Below, piece after piece: positions 1-8,138 of a DNA stretch of 57,272 nucleotides (positions are counted from its first letter, which is position 1; every line of letters begins with the position of its first letter). This stretch comes from PALSA-1006 sp964532405. Lineage in GTDB: Bacteria > Pseudomonadota > Gammaproteobacteria > Burkholderiales > Gallionellaceae. A program made the position numbers and the translations under genes. The stretch is taken from assembly GCA_964532405.1 (NCBI GenBank), contig CAZHIC010000016.1, forward strand, positions 1 to 57,272. The letters are read 5' to 3'. Under the pieces are notes generated by a model. That model was not told where the DNA came from, ran no database searches, and was given only the letters and a program-made list of their open reading frames with translations.

Positions 1-45
1 TTAACCAACAAAAAACTTAACCTTGTCCAGCAAAACGAAACATAC

Positions 46-118
46 AAGGGGGTAGGGTCGTGGCATTCTTGAAGTGCCGACCCCCATCCTAACCTTCCCC
101 CTGAGAAGGGGAAGGAAT
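46..118. repeat. GC-rich dispersed repeat, copy 1
   Basis: G-run and C-run blocks flank a short centre: a GGGGGTAGGGTCG block near 48-60, then ACCCCCATCCTAACC and a CTTCCCC...GGGGAAGG hairpin near 81-118. The same wording recurs near 52349-52452, and shorter relatives occur at 3050-3086, 54590-54672 and 55694-55755. It is non-coding here and sits upstream of the LexA-like gene. It resembles a miniature mobile or REP-type element; mobility is inferred. Confidence 0.6.
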
Positions 119-159
119 TTTTTGGTGTAAATGAGCTATCTCGATTTAGTGCAACAGAA

Positions 160-196
160 TTCGGATGTTGACATCCGAACGTTCGTTCTATATCTT
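160..196 (+). promoter_or_regulatory. promoter and palindromic operators of the LexA-like gene
   Basis: A TTGACA -35 box (168-173) and a TATCTT -10 candidate (191-196) are 17 bases apart. Two palindromes overlap them. One is TTCGGATGT/ACATCCGAA (160-168 and 171-179, 2-base centre, perfect 9-bp arms) across the -35 box. The other is CGAACGTTCG (176-185) between the boxes, which also reads as GAAC-N4-GTTC (177-188). GAAC-N4-GTTC is the form of LexA box known from Gram-positive bacteria, whereas the usual beta/gamma box is CTG-N10-CAG. Autorepression is inferred from position. Confidence 0.65.
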
Positions 197-204
197 ACCG
201 ATCC

Positions 205-780
205 ATGAGCAACGACGCAACCTATCTCGCCAAACTTCAAGACTACTACGCCGACAACAACGTGTTGCCGCCGTACTCTACCATCATGACGTTGTTGGGG
301 CTCAAGTCCAAGTCGCCCGTAGCGGCTTTGATCGCAAGACTCAAGCTGCAAGGTTATCTCGAATCTACCCCTGAGAAGCGACTCAAACCCGGAAAGCGGT
401 TCTTCGAACGCCCCATTTTCGACAGCGTCCAAGCGGGCGCGCCAAGGCAAGCCGACGATTCACGTTACGACACCATCACCATCGACCAATATCTGGTCGA
501 ATGCCCTTCCAACACCGTCTTGATTAACGTCAAAGGCGATTCCATGATCGACGCGGGCATCATGCCTGGCGACACGGTCGTGGTCGAAAAGCGCGGCCCG
601 GCTCGTGCCGGAGACATGGTCATCGCCATCGTGGACAACGAATTCACCCTCAAAACCCTCGGCAATGAAAAAGGCAAATTCGTGCTGATCCCCGCTAATC
701 CAGCCTATCCGGTGATTCGCCCCAAAGGCGATCTGGAAATCTTCGGCGTCGTGGTCGGGCAGTTCCGCAAGTACAAATAA
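205..780 (+). CDS. LexA-like S24 family autocleaving transcriptional repressor
   Basis: The 191-residue protein has a short N-terminal helix-turn-helix region (about 15-60) and a C-terminal S24 peptidase domain. The self-cleavage bond is visible as Ala77-Gly78 in SVQAGAP. The catalytic Ser113 lies in KGDSM and the catalytic Lys150 in FTLKTL, so RecA-stimulated autocleavage looks possible. LexA proteins repress DNA-damage genes until cleaved. The N-terminal domain is shorter and less canonical than E. coli LexA, so this may be a second LexA-type regulator and not the main SOS repressor. The ATG follows closely on a promoter with two overlapping palindromes. Family assignment is firm; the regulon is unknown. 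Confidence 0.85.
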   Translation: MSNDATYLAKLQDYYADNNVLPPYSTIMTLLGLKSKSPVAALIARLKLQGYLESTPEKRLKPGKRFFERPIFDSVQAGAPRQADDSRYDTITIDQYLVECPSNTVLINVKGDSMIDAGIMPGDTVVVEKRGPARAGDMVIAIVDNEFTLKTLGNEKGKFVLIPANPAYPVIRPKGDLEIFGVVVGQFRKYK

Positions 781-828
781 ACAAGTAGATATTGCATTAG
801 GGCACATCGTGATTGTTCCGAATGAAGT

Positions 829-866
829 ATCCGGTGCAATGCGCTTCGCTTATCAATACCCTACTT
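829..866. repeat. short intergenic repeat (GGTGCAATGCGCTTCGCTTAT type)
   Basis: The stretch reads GGTGCAATGCGCTTCG then CTTATCAATACCCTAC. It resembles a palindromic extragenic sequence commonly seen between proteobacterial genes (recalled, not searched). It lies in the gap after the LexA-like gene. Confidence 0.4.
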
Positions 867-898
867 GAGCCTTACACGAGTTGACCTAGCAGGGGGCC

Positions 899-1063
899 AT
901 GATGCAAGACCAAGGATTGCCGGAATTCAAAATATTCTCAGGCAATATTCAGGTGGGTAGTGATATTGCACCCATAATTTTTCGCGTTCGTATTGATGTG
1001 GCAGGTGCGGTAGAGTTTGATTTTGGTCAGCAACAACAATCTTTGATCCGGGTTCAAAAGTGA
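899..1063 (+). CDS. small ORF of unknown function, coupled to the next ORF
   Basis: A 54-residue reading frame begins ATGATG after an AGGGGG ribosome-site-like stretch. It ends in TGA overlapping the ATG of the next small frame (TGATG arrangement). No family is recognised. It sits just upstream of a decayed DUF6516 toxin remnant, so it may be a leftover of the partner gene, possibly split by a frameshift. Existence as an expressed gene is uncertain. Confidence 0.3.
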   Translation: MMQDQGLPEFKIFSGNIQVGSDIAPIIFRVRIDVAGAVEFDFGQQQQSLIRVQK

Positions 1064-1170
1064 TGAATGCAAGCACAGAAAAATCGATTGTGAAAGCACG
1101 TAGCCAATTCCGTGTGTCGGTGCGCAATCTGGCGGAGCTTTACCAGAAGTTCGGGCCTGTGGATTTCTGA
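1063..1170 (+). CDS. small ORF of unknown function
   Basis: A 35-residue basic frame whose ATG overlaps the stop of the preceding small ORF. It ends 20 bases before the decayed DUF6516 reading frame. It may be the second half of a single broken partner gene. No domain is recognised. Confidence 0.25.
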   Translation: MNASTEKSIVKARSQFRVSVRNLAELYQKFGPVDF

Positions 1171-1189
1171 GTAATACGAGTGCAGGCAC

Positions 1190-1513
1190 GTAGTGGATTA
1201 TGCAGAAACCGGAAATGGCGTAGCGCAGTATCGTTGTCGCGTGACGCTGCTGGATGGCTCATTGCTGCAATGTGTAGAACGTGCTTGAGTTAAATCTGAC
1301 GGTTTGCAGATTGAGCGATACAGTTTTCATTAGTAGCGCGCCGATGGCAACCTGCTCCGCCGTTGGGACAATGCCCCGCATCACCACGAAATTTCCAGTT
1401 TTCCCCATCATGTCCATGTTGGCGACGAAAGCCATGTGCTGGCGCATGATGAGGTGAATATTTTCCAAGTGTTGGAGAAGGTTGAGAAGGGATTGGATGA
1501 GACGGCTGTATGA
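1190..1513 (+). pseudogene. decayed DUF6516 (TumE-like toxin) gene
   Basis: Translating from 1190 in one frame gives a DUF6516-like protein of about 107 codons. A beta-strand segment with LLDGSLLQ is followed by ERYSFH, then RRWDNAPHHHEI, PHHVHVGDE and a helical end FQVLEKVEKGLDE. The frame is broken by an in-frame TGA after VERA and by two consecutive TAG codons after RYSFH. The order and spacing of the motifs fit the TumE-type toxin family. The stops imply that the toxin is no longer made in full. Confidence 0.6.
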
Positions 1514-1655
1514 GTGATTGCTTTCGCGGCTAAAGCCGCTCCTGCAGGGTGTTGCTGGCCTTTCTGGATGGATGAAATTACCTGAATAATTCCGTCGGCG
1601 CAGGTGCGGTCAAGCTGTTAAAATGCGCACCTTCTAAGATTTTAATCGTTGCTTT

Positions 1656-3041
1656 ATGTCCGCTTTATCTTCCGCAATGACCCCCTTCGAACGCCGTGCC
1701 AGTATGGGCTTGGCGGGCATCTATGGCCTGCGTATGCTGGGTCTGTTCATCATTTTGCCGATCTTCGCTTTGTATGCCGAGCATCTGCCGGGCGGCGAGA
1801 GCCATCTGCTCATCGGTATGGCGCTCGGTACTTACGGGTTGACGCAGGCGATTTTGCAGATTCCGGCGGGGTGGATGTCGGATCGCTACGGACGCAAGCC
1901 GGTGATTTATGCGGGGCTGATTTTGTTCGCCATCGGCAGCTTTGTTGCGGCTTCCGCCGACAACATCTATTGGGTCATCGCGGGGCGGGTGATTCAAGGG
2001 GCGGGGGCGATCAACGCGGCGGTGATGGCGCTGACGGCCGACCTCACACGGGAGGAGCATCGCACCAAGGCGATGGCGATGATCGGCATGACCATCGGCA
2101 TCACGTTTTCGTTGTCGCTGATCTTGTCGCCGCTGCTGTACCAGCACATCGGCGTACCCGGAATTTTCGCGCTCACCGGTGTGCTGGCAGTGCTGGCGAT
2201 GGCGGTGGTGGCTTTCGTGATTCCTGATCCGGCGATCACGCGTTTCCATAGCGATACCGAAGCGGGGCACGGGCATTTTGGCGAAGTGCTGCGCAACAAG
2301 GATTTGCTGCGTTTGGATTTCGGCATCTTCTCGCTGCATGCGATTTTGATGTCGGTGTTCATGCAAGTGCCGTTCATCCTGCGCGACAACGGCCTCGCCG
2401 CTGCCGAGCATTGGAAAATCTACTTGCCGGTGATGTTGATCGCATTCGCGCTCATGGTGCCACCTATCATCATCGCCGAGAAAAAAGCCAAGATGAAGCA
2501 GGTGTTCATGGGGGCTATCGCGCTGGCGGCACTGGGGCAGTTGCTGATCTTGACGCTGCAACACAGTCTGTGGGGCGTGGGAATTGCGTTGCTGCTGTTC
2601 TTCACCGCGTTCAACGTGCTGGAAGCGAGCCTGCCTTCGCTCATCAGCAAGATCGCGCCGCTGGCCGCCAAGGGCACGGCGATGGGGGTGTATAGCAGCG
2701 TGCAATTTCTCGGCGCGTTTTTCGGTGCGGCGATGGGTGGCTTGCTGATCCAGTATTTCGGGCATGACGCCGTTTTATATTTCGCCATCGCGTTGCTGTT
2801 GTTGTGGCTGGCAGTCGCCAGCACCATGCAGCCGCCCGCCGCCGTGCGCACTAGGCTGTATCAGTTGCCGGTGATGGATGAAACAGCGGCGCGCAAGTTG
2901 CAGCAAGCTCTGGCACAATTGCAGGGTGTGCGCGAAGTGTTGGTGGTGGCGGCCGAGCAGATGGCTTGCATCAAAGTAGAGACGAGTGGGTTCGACGAGA
3001 CCGCAGTTGAAAACGAGCTGGCGAGTTTCGCCAAAATCTAG
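1656..3041 (+). CDS. yajR: YajR-type MFS transporter
   Basis: The 461-residue protein has about 12 hydrophobic segments and the MFS motif A DRYGRKP (76-82) in the loop after helix 2. A soluble tail (about 395-461) matches the ferredoxin-like YAM domain that marks YajR; the family length is about 454. It is an inner-membrane, proton-coupled drug/solute exporter of unknown natural substrate. It stands alone between a decayed toxin and ssb. The ATG at 1656 has only a weak ribosome site; ATG 1677 is an alternative. Confidence 0.85.
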   Translation: MSALSSAMTPFERRASMGLAGIYGLRMLGLFIILPIFALYAEHLPGGESHLLIGMALGTYGLTQAILQIPAGWMSDRYGRKPVIYAGLILFAIGSFVAASADNIYWVIAGRVIQGAGAINAAVMALTADLTREEHRTKAMAMIGMTIGITFSLSLILSPLLYQHIGVPGIFALTGVLAVLAMAVVAFVIPDPAITRFHSDTEAGHGHFGEVLRNKDLLRLDFGIFSLHAILMSVFMQVPFILRDNGLAAAEHWKIYLPVMLIAFALMVPPIIIAEKKAKMKQVFMGAIALAALGQLLILTLQHSLWGVGIALLLFFTAFNVLEASLPSLISKIAPLAAKGTAMGVYSSVQFLGAFFGAAMGGLLIQYFGHDAVLYFAIALLLLWLAVASTMQPPAAVRTRLYQLPVMDETAARKLQQALAQLQGVREVLVVAAEQMACIKVETSGFDETAVENELASFAKI

Positions 3042-3049
3042 TAAGAAGC

Positions 3050-3086
3050 ACCCCCACCCCAACCCTCCCCCAAGAGGAGAGGGGGC
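3050..3086. repeat. GC-rich dispersed repeat, short copy 2
   Basis: The C-rich block CCCCCACCCCAACCCTCCCC is followed by an AAGAGGAGAGGGGG arm. It is a shortened relative of the repeats at 46-118 and 52349-52452. It fills most of the gap between yajR and ssb and could act as a weak terminator for yajR. Confidence 0.5.
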
Positions 3087-3124
3087 AATCGTGAAAAACG
3101 TAAAACCTTTATAGGGAGCATGAC

Positions 3125-3622
3125 ATGTCGGTGAACAAAGTGATTCTGGTGGGGCGTTTGGGCAAAGACCCGGAAACCCGTTACATGACCAGCGGCGAAG
3201 CTGTGACCAACGCCACCTTGGCGACTTCCGAAAACTGGAAAGACAAGAGCGGCGAAAAGCAGGAAAAGACCGAGTGGCATAACCTCGTGTTCTACCGTCG
3301 CTTGGCCGAAGTGGCGGGCGAGTACCTGAAAAAAGGTGCGCAGATATACGTCGAGGGCAAGATCCAGACGCGCAAATACCAGACTAAAGAAGGCCAGGAG
3401 CGCTACACCACCGAGATCATCGTCGATCAGATGCAGATGCTGGGCAGCAAGACCGGCGGCGCAGGCAGTTTTGAAGTGGTGGAAAACCAATCGTCTTCAT
3501 CGTCGGCGCCAGCGCGCAGCGCATCTGCGTCCAAGCCTGCCGCAGCAGCCCCTGCGGGCCCTGCGGCAGGCTCAGGACAGGCGCGCAACTTTGATAATTT
3601 CGACGACGACATTCCGTTCTGA
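3125..3622 (+). CDS. ssb: single-stranded DNA-binding protein
   Basis: The 165-residue protein has the SSB OB-fold (about 1-110, starting MSVNKVILVGRLGKDPE and including WHNLVFYRRLAE). A flexible Ala/Pro/Ser/Gly linker follows, then the acidic tail DDDIPF that docks partner proteins. It coats single-stranded DNA in replication, repair and recombination as a tetramer. The ATG follows AGGGAGC. A strong intrinsic terminator lies directly downstream, so it is probably a single-gene unit. Confidence 0.97.
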   Translation: MSVNKVILVGRLGKDPETRYMTSGEAVTNATLATSENWKDKSGEKQEKTEWHNLVFYRRLAEVAGEYLKKGAQIYVEGKIQTRKYQTKEGQERYTTEIIVDQMQMLGSKTGGAGSFEVVENQSSSSSAPARSASASKPAAAAPAGPAAGSGQARNFDNFDDDIPF

Positions 3623-3650
3623 TGTCTCGTAATTAAACTTAGTTAAGATT

Positions 3651-3676
3651 GGCCACCTTTAGGGTGGCCTTTCTTT
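3651..3676 (+). terminator. intrinsic terminator after ssb
   Basis: GGCCACC (3651-3657) pairs with GGTGGCC (3663-3669) across a 5-base loop and is followed by TTTCTTT. It lies 29 bases after the ssb stop. Confidence 0.85.
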
Positions 3677-3743
3677 ATGCGTCGGCGATGTGTCTTGGAT
3701 TCACTGATGATTGTGTAAAATGCGGATGGAAAGGGGCGAGATC

Positions 3744-4280
3744 ATGACTAACAAAAACTTGATTCCATCCGTGGTGCAAATCGAAGCGAAGATACTGCTG
3801 ATACGCGGGCAGAAAGTGATGCTGGATGCGGACTTGGCGGAACTCTATGGTGTGGAAACCAAACGGCTGAACGAGCAGGTGCGCCGCAACATTGAACGGT
3901 TTCCCGAAGATTTCATGTTCCGGCTTGCCGCCGAAGAAAAATCGGAGGTGGTCGCAAATTGCGACCACCTCGCCAAGCTAAAGTATTCGCCAACCATGCC
4001 TTATGCCTTTACTGAGCACGGTGCGCTCATGCTGGGCAATGTATTGAAATCGGATCGCGCTGTCGAAGTGAGTCTCATGGTTGTGCGCACCTTCGTCCAT
4101 TTGCGCGAGTTGGTTTTCACCCACAAAGAGCTTTCGCAGAAATTCGACCAGCTCGAACGCAAAGTCGCAGGCCATGACCGCGCAATATCAGAACTGATCA
4201 ACGCCATCCGCCAACTCATGTCACCCTCCGAGCCCAATAAAAAACGCCCCATCGGCTTTGCGTCGTGGGAGAAAAAATAA
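3744..4280 (+). CDS. ORF6N domain-containing protein
   Basis: The 178-residue protein carries an N-terminal ORF6N domain (about 1-110) with the recognisable stretches LIRGQKVMLDADLAELYGV, RFPEDFMF and YAFTEHGALML. A coiled-coil-prone tail follows. ORF6N is a phage-type DNA-binding module, often found in prophage and accessory genes; the function here is unknown. The ATG at 3744 has a GGGGCGAG ribosome site; an upstream ATG at 3711 is open but less well placed. The stop overlaps the greB start (TAATG), so the two may be co-translated. A 27-bp perfect palindrome lies inside the gene. Confidence 0.8.
   Translation: MTNKNLIPSVVQIEAKILLIRGQKVMLDADLAELYGVETKRLNEQVRRNIERFPEDFMFRLAAEEKSEVVANCDHLAKLKYSPTMPYAFTEHGALMLGNVLKSDRAVEVSLMVVRTFVHLRELVFTHKELSQKFDQLERKVAGHDRAISELINAIRQLMSPSEPNKKRPIGFASWEKK
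3945..3971. repeat. 27-bp perfect palindrome inside the ORF6N gene
   Basis: GAGGTGGTCGCAA (3945-3957) and TTGCGACCACCTC (3959-3971) are perfect inverted copies around a single A. They encode the EVVANCDHL part of the ORF6N protein. The site could be a binding site or a recombination mark; its role is unknown. Confidence 0.85.
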
Positions 4281-4852
4281 TGAGCAAGGCCTTCACCCGC
4301 GAGAACGACGGCGCTGACGACGAAGACGAGTTGGCGCCGTTGCCCGCGATCCCCACAGGCACGAAAAATTACATGACCCCGGCGGGTTATCGCCTGCTGA
4401 AAGCAGAATACATGCAGCTGTTGGACGTGGAGCGCCCGACGACGGTGCAGATCGTTTCGTGGGCGGCCGGTAACGGCGACCGCTCGGAGAACGGCGATTA
4501 CATCTACGGCAAAAAACGCTTGCGGGAGATCGACCGTCGCCTGCGCTTCCTCGCCAAGCGCATGGAAAATTCCGAAGTCATCGACCCGCAACAGCGCCAA
4601 GGCTGTGAGCAGGTGTTCTTCGGCGCGACGGTGACGGTGTGCCACGAAGATGGCGTTGATCGCACCTACAGCATCGTCGGCATCGACGAGGCGGATGCGA
4701 GCAAAGGGCACATCAGTTGGGTGTCGCCGCTGGCGCGCGCGTTACTGAAGGCGCGCGTAGACGATGCGGTGAAGTTGCAACTGCCCAACGGGGTGGAAGA
4801 ATTGATCGTCGTCGAAGTCATCTACCAGAGCATCGGGCTGGACGAACAATGA
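4280..4852 (+). CDS. greB: transcription elongation factor GreB
   Basis: The 190-residue protein has the Gre architecture. A long N-terminal coiled coil carries an acidic tip (GDRSENGDY, then KKRLREIDRRLRFLAKRMEN), and a C-terminal FKBP-like domain follows (about 115-190). It rescues backtracked RNA polymerase by stimulating transcript cleavage. An acidic extension of about 30 residues precedes the usual start. The ATG overlaps the stop of the ORF6N gene by one base, and its own stop overlaps the selO start (ATGA), so translation of the three is probably coupled. Confidence 0.92.
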   Translation: MSKAFTRENDGADDEDELAPLPAIPTGTKNYMTPAGYRLLKAEYMQLLDVERPTTVQIVSWAAGNGDRSENGDYIYGKKRLREIDRRLRFLAKRMENSEVIDPQQRQGCEQVFFGATVTVCHEDGVDRTYSIVGIDEADASKGHISWVSPLARALLKARVDDAVKLQLPNGVEELIVVEVIYQSIGLDEQ

Positions 4853-6414
4853 ATTCCTTGAGTGCATTGCGCTTTGATAACGCTTTTATCCGCGAACTGC
4901 CGGGAGATGAAAGCGGGCAGGCGCATTCGCGCCAAACACCCGGTGTATGTTGGGCGAGTGTGGCGCCGACGCCGGTGCCGCGCCCCCAGCTGTTGGCCTA
5001 TTCGCCGGAAATGGCGGCGCTGCTCGATCTGGCGGTGGACGATGTGACGACGCCTGCGTTTGCAGAGATATTCAGCGGCAACAAACTATTGGGTGGCATG
5101 GTGTCGTATGCCACGCGCTATGGCGGCCATCAGTTCGGTAATTGGGCCGGGCAATTGGGGGATGGCCGCGCCATCAGCTTGGGCGAGGTGGTCAACACGC
5201 GCGGCGAGCGCTGGGAGTTGCAACTCAAAGGTGCAGGGGGTACGCCGTATTCGCGCCGTGCCGACGGGCGTGCGGTGTTGCGTTCTTCCATCCGCGAATT
5301 TTTGTGCAGCGAAGCGATGTTCTTTCTCGGTGTGCCGACGACACGCGCATTGAGTTTGACCGGCACGGGAGAAGATGTGCGGCGCGACATGTTCTACGAC
5401 GGCAATCCGCGTAATGAGCCGGGTGCGGTGGTGTGCCGCGTTGCGCCGTCTTTTCTTCGTTTCGGGCACTTTGAAATTCTCGCCGCGCAGGACGAACAAG
5501 CGTTGCTGCGCCAATTGGTGGCGTTTACTATCAAGCACGACTTCGCCCATCTGACGGGCAATGAGCAAGCACGTTTTGCGGCATGGTTCAGCGAGGTGTG
5601 CGAGCGCACGGCAAAATTGATGGTGGAGTGGATGCGGGTCGGTTTTGTGCATGGTGTGATGAACACCGACAACATGTCTATCTTGGGGCTGACCATCGAT
5701 TACGGCCCGTACGGGTGGGTCGAGGGTTTTGATCCGGGGTGGACGCCCAATACCACCGATGCCGAGACGCGCCGTTACTGCTATGGCGACCAGCCGGATG
5801 TCGCACGCTGGAATCTGGAGCGGCTGGCGGAAGCATTGCGGTCGATCGCACCGGCGCGCGGCGTACTGGAGGAAGGCTTGGCGCATTTCGATGCCACCCT
5901 GCGGCAGGGCATGCAGACCATGTTGGCAGGCAAGTTCGGTTTGCTGCACTGGCGCGATGAAGACAGTGCGTTGATTGGCGGGATATTCGATTTGATGCGG
6001 CAATGCGAAATCGATATGACGGAATTCTTCCGCTGTCTGGCGCGGGTGAATGTGCAGCTCCCGCAAGTGGAAGCGATCGCGCCGAGTTTCTATCAACCCC
6101 AGTTGTTGGATAACCACCGCGCGCTTTTCACCGCGTGGTTGGAGCGCTATGCCTTGCGCGTGCGCGAAGAGCGGGGCGATGCCGAACAAAGAGGCGTGCG
6201 CATGAACCAAGTGAATCCGCGCTTCGTGCTGCGAAATTATCTTGCCCAGCTTGCTATCGAAGCGGCGGAGCAGGGTGACCTTGCCCCCTTGCATCGTTTG
6301 CTGGATGCGGCACGGCAACCCTATGCCGCCGATTGTCCCGCCGACCTCGTCGCCAAACGCCCGGACTGGGCGCGCGACAAAGCGGGGGCTTCGATGTTGT
6401 CCTGCAGCTCTTGA
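4849..6414 (+). CDS. selO: SelO/YdiU family protein AMPylase (pseudokinase)
   Basis: The 521-residue protein matches the SelO (YdiU, UPF0061) family. It has the pseudokinase stretch QLKGAGGTPYSRRADGRAV, the metal-binding NTDNMSILGLTIDYGP, and a C-terminal CSS whose Cys stands where eukaryotic SelO carries selenocysteine. SelO transfers AMP from ATP to Ser/Thr/Tyr of redox-related proteins. The ATG at 4849 overlaps the greB stop; the frame is open further upstream, but that part lies inside greB and is not family-like. It is slightly longer than E. coli YdiU (about 478). Confidence 0.92.
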   Translation: MNSLSALRFDNAFIRELPGDESGQAHSRQTPGVCWASVAPTPVPRPQLLAYSPEMAALLDLAVDDVTTPAFAEIFSGNKLLGGMVSYATRYGGHQFGNWAGQLGDGRAISLGEVVNTRGERWELQLKGAGGTPYSRRADGRAVLRSSIREFLCSEAMFFLGVPTTRALSLTGTGEDVRRDMFYDGNPRNEPGAVVCRVAPSFLRFGHFEILAAQDEQALLRQLVAFTIKHDFAHLTGNEQARFAAWFSEVCERTAKLMVEWMRVGFVHGVMNTDNMSILGLTIDYGPYGWVEGFDPGWTPNTTDAETRRYCYGDQPDVARWNLERLAEALRSIAPARGVLEEGLAHFDATLRQGMQTMLAGKFGLLHWRDEDSALIGGIFDLMRQCEIDMTEFFRCLARVNVQLPQVEAIAPSFYQPQLLDNHRALFTAWLERYALRVREERGDAEQRGVRMNQVNPRFVLRNYLAQLAIEAAEQGDLAPLHRLLDAARQPYAADCPADLVAKRPDWARDKAGASMLSCSS

Positions 6415-6573
6415 TGCCCGGCCTGTTTAAATTTCTGGGTTTCCGCCTACGCAGGAACGACGAAACCGAATAAATTAGCGCTTCTTTAGTTCTTTCGCGC
6501 CCAGGCGAGCTGATCCAACTCAGCAACTTCTGTCAGGCTTCACTTTCTATCGGGCGATAGTATCCCGCTTGCC

Positions 6574-6590
6574 AAGGAGATATTGCGTTG
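6574..6590 (+). promoter_or_regulatory. ribosome-binding site deciding a TTG start
   Basis: AAGGAG (6574-6579) lies 8 bases before TTG (6588-6590), which opens the AraC-type regulator. No in-frame ATG exists before the HTH domain, so TTG is the likely start. Confidence 0.6.
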
Positions 6591-7472
6591 AACACGACCA
6601 CCGCCGAAAACTACCGCGCCAGATTGCGCAAAGTGCTTGAGTATATCGATGCTCATCTGGATGATGACCTTTCTGTGGATAGACTCAGCAGTGTGGCCGC
6701 TTTTTCAAAATATCATTTCCATCGGCAGTTCTCTGAACTCTTCGGCATCGGCGTGTATCGATACGTCCAGCTTTGCCGCTTGAAACGGGCTGCGCATCAG
6801 CTTGCGTTCCGCGGCGACAGCCCCATCATCGACATCGCATTGGATGCGGGATACGCAGGGCCGGAAGCGTTCGCCCGTGCATTCAGGAAGAGCATCGGGC
6901 AATCGCCGTCGGAATTCAGGAAACAGCCGCAATGGGCGCCTTGGTACGCCACCTATCAACCCTTGAGCGAACTGAGGAGCAATCACATGACATCAACAAA
7001 ACAAATCGGGCAGGTACAAATCATCACCTTCACCGCGACCAAGGTCGCCGCCTTCGAGCATAGAGGCGATCCGCAACTCGTCGGCAACTCGGTGCGGCAG
7101 TTCATCGAATGGCGCAAGCAGAATCATCTGCCGCCGAAAATCAGCGCCACCTTCAACATTTTTTACGACGATCCGGCAGCGGTCGCGCCGGAGGATTATC
7201 GTTGCGATATTTGCGCGGCAACCGCGCAAGAGGTGGACGAGAACCCGTTCGGAGTCGTGAGCAAAACCATTCCCGGGGGGCGCTGTGCGGTGCTGCGCCA
7301 CATCGGTTCGGACGATCTGCTGGGAGAGTCGATTCGCTATCTTTACGCGGAATGGCTGCCGCAGAGCGGCGAAGAGCTGCGCGACTTCCCGCTGTTCATG
7401 CAGCGCGTGAGGTTTTTTCCCGACGTGCCGGAAAGTGAGGCAGTCATTGACGTGTTTCTGCCGCTCAAGTAA
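6588..7472 (+). CDS. AraC family regulator with GyrI-like effector domain
   Basis: The 294-residue protein has an N-terminal double HTH of AraC/XylS type (about 8-110, with KYHFHRQF and the second recognition region DIALDAGYAGPEAFARAFRK). A C-terminal GyrI-like small-molecule-binding domain follows (about 140-294). This Rob/SbmC-like arrangement usually senses hydrophobic or cationic compounds. Translation probably starts at TTG with a good ribosome site. The next gene, an ECF sigma factor, follows within 81 bases, but co-transcription is unproven. Confidence 0.88.
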   Translation: MNTTTAENYRARLRKVLEYIDAHLDDDLSVDRLSSVAAFSKYHFHRQFSELFGIGVYRYVQLCRLKRAAHQLAFRGDSPIIDIALDAGYAGPEAFARAFRKSIGQSPSEFRKQPQWAPWYATYQPLSELRSNHMTSTKQIGQVQIITFTATKVAAFEHRGDPQLVGNSVRQFIEWRKQNHLPPKISATFNIFYDDPAAVAPEDYRCDICAATAQEVDENPFGVVSKTIPGGRCAVLRHIGSDDLLGESIRYLYAEWLPQSGEELRDFPLFMQRVRFFPDVPESEAVIDVFLPLK

Positions 7473-7552
7473 TACAACAAGCCGGTACAGGGGTGTACGG
7501 ATATATTTTTACTTACCTACAATATTTCCATCTGTGGGTCGTCTTCACAGGT

Positions 7553-8125
7553 ATGGATACGACGTTAACACCGGATGCGTTGATGGGCGAACAGGATAAA
7601 CGCATCACCGAAACGGTCTCGCGCGAGCGTGGGCGGCTGCGGAATTTCATCCGCCAGCGCGTGCCCGATGCGGGCGAGGCGGAGGACATTCTGCAAGATG
7701 TGTTCTTTGAGTATGTGGAGGCCTATCGGCTACCCGAACCCATTGAACAGGTCGGCGCGTGGCTGTATCGCGTGGCGCGCAACCGCATCATCGACCGCTT
7801 CCGCAAGAAGAAGGAAGCGCCGTTGCCGGAAATGAGCGAAGACGATGACGGGCACTGGCTGGATGAAGTTCTGCCGTCACAGGAATCGGGGCCGGAAGCG
7901 GCCTATGCGCGCGGGGTATTGTTGGAAGAGTTGATCGCTGCACTCGACGAGTTGCCCAAGGAGCAGCGTGACGTATTCATCGCCCACGAGTTGGACGGGC
8001 GCAGTTTCAAAGCGTTGGCGGCGGAAAGCGGTGTGGCGTTGAGCACGCTGCTGGCGCGCAAACGTTATGCGGTGCTGCATCTGCGGGCGCGACTGCAAAC
8101 GATCTATGACGAATTCGATTTATAA
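7553..8125 (+). CDS. ECF-type RNA polymerase sigma factor
   Basis: The 190-residue protein has sigma region 2 (AEDILQDVFFEYVEAY, then WLYRVARNRIIDRFRKKK) and region 4 (ELPKEQRDVFIAHELDGRSF followed by an HTH). An acidic linker of about 35 residues separates them. ECF sigma factors direct RNA polymerase to stress or envelope genes. The ATG at 7553 is preferred because the family-like part begins soon after it; an upstream ATG at 7493 would add 20 hydrophobic residues. It has no obvious anti-sigma factor, but a small Cys/His-rich membrane protein follows immediately and probably forms its operon partner. Confidence 0.88.
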   Translation: MDTTLTPDALMGEQDKRITETVSRERGRLRNFIRQRVPDAGEAEDILQDVFFEYVEAYRLPEPIEQVGAWLYRVARNRIIDRFRKKKEAPLPEMSEDDDGHWLDEVLPSQESGPEAAYARGVLLEELIAALDELPKEQRDVFIAHELDGRSFKALAAESGVALSTLLARKRYAVLHLRARLQTIYDEFDL

Positions 8126-8138
8126 AGGAGAAATGAAC

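Noticed and set aside
4717..4848. Upstream extension of selO
   Set aside because: It lies within greB in another frame; the ATG at 4849, which overlaps the greB stop, begins the family-like sequence.
6434..6466. Possible terminator after selO
   Set aside because: It looks like a degraded copy of the CATTCCCGCGAAAGCGGG extragenic word; pairing is poor and no T-run follows.
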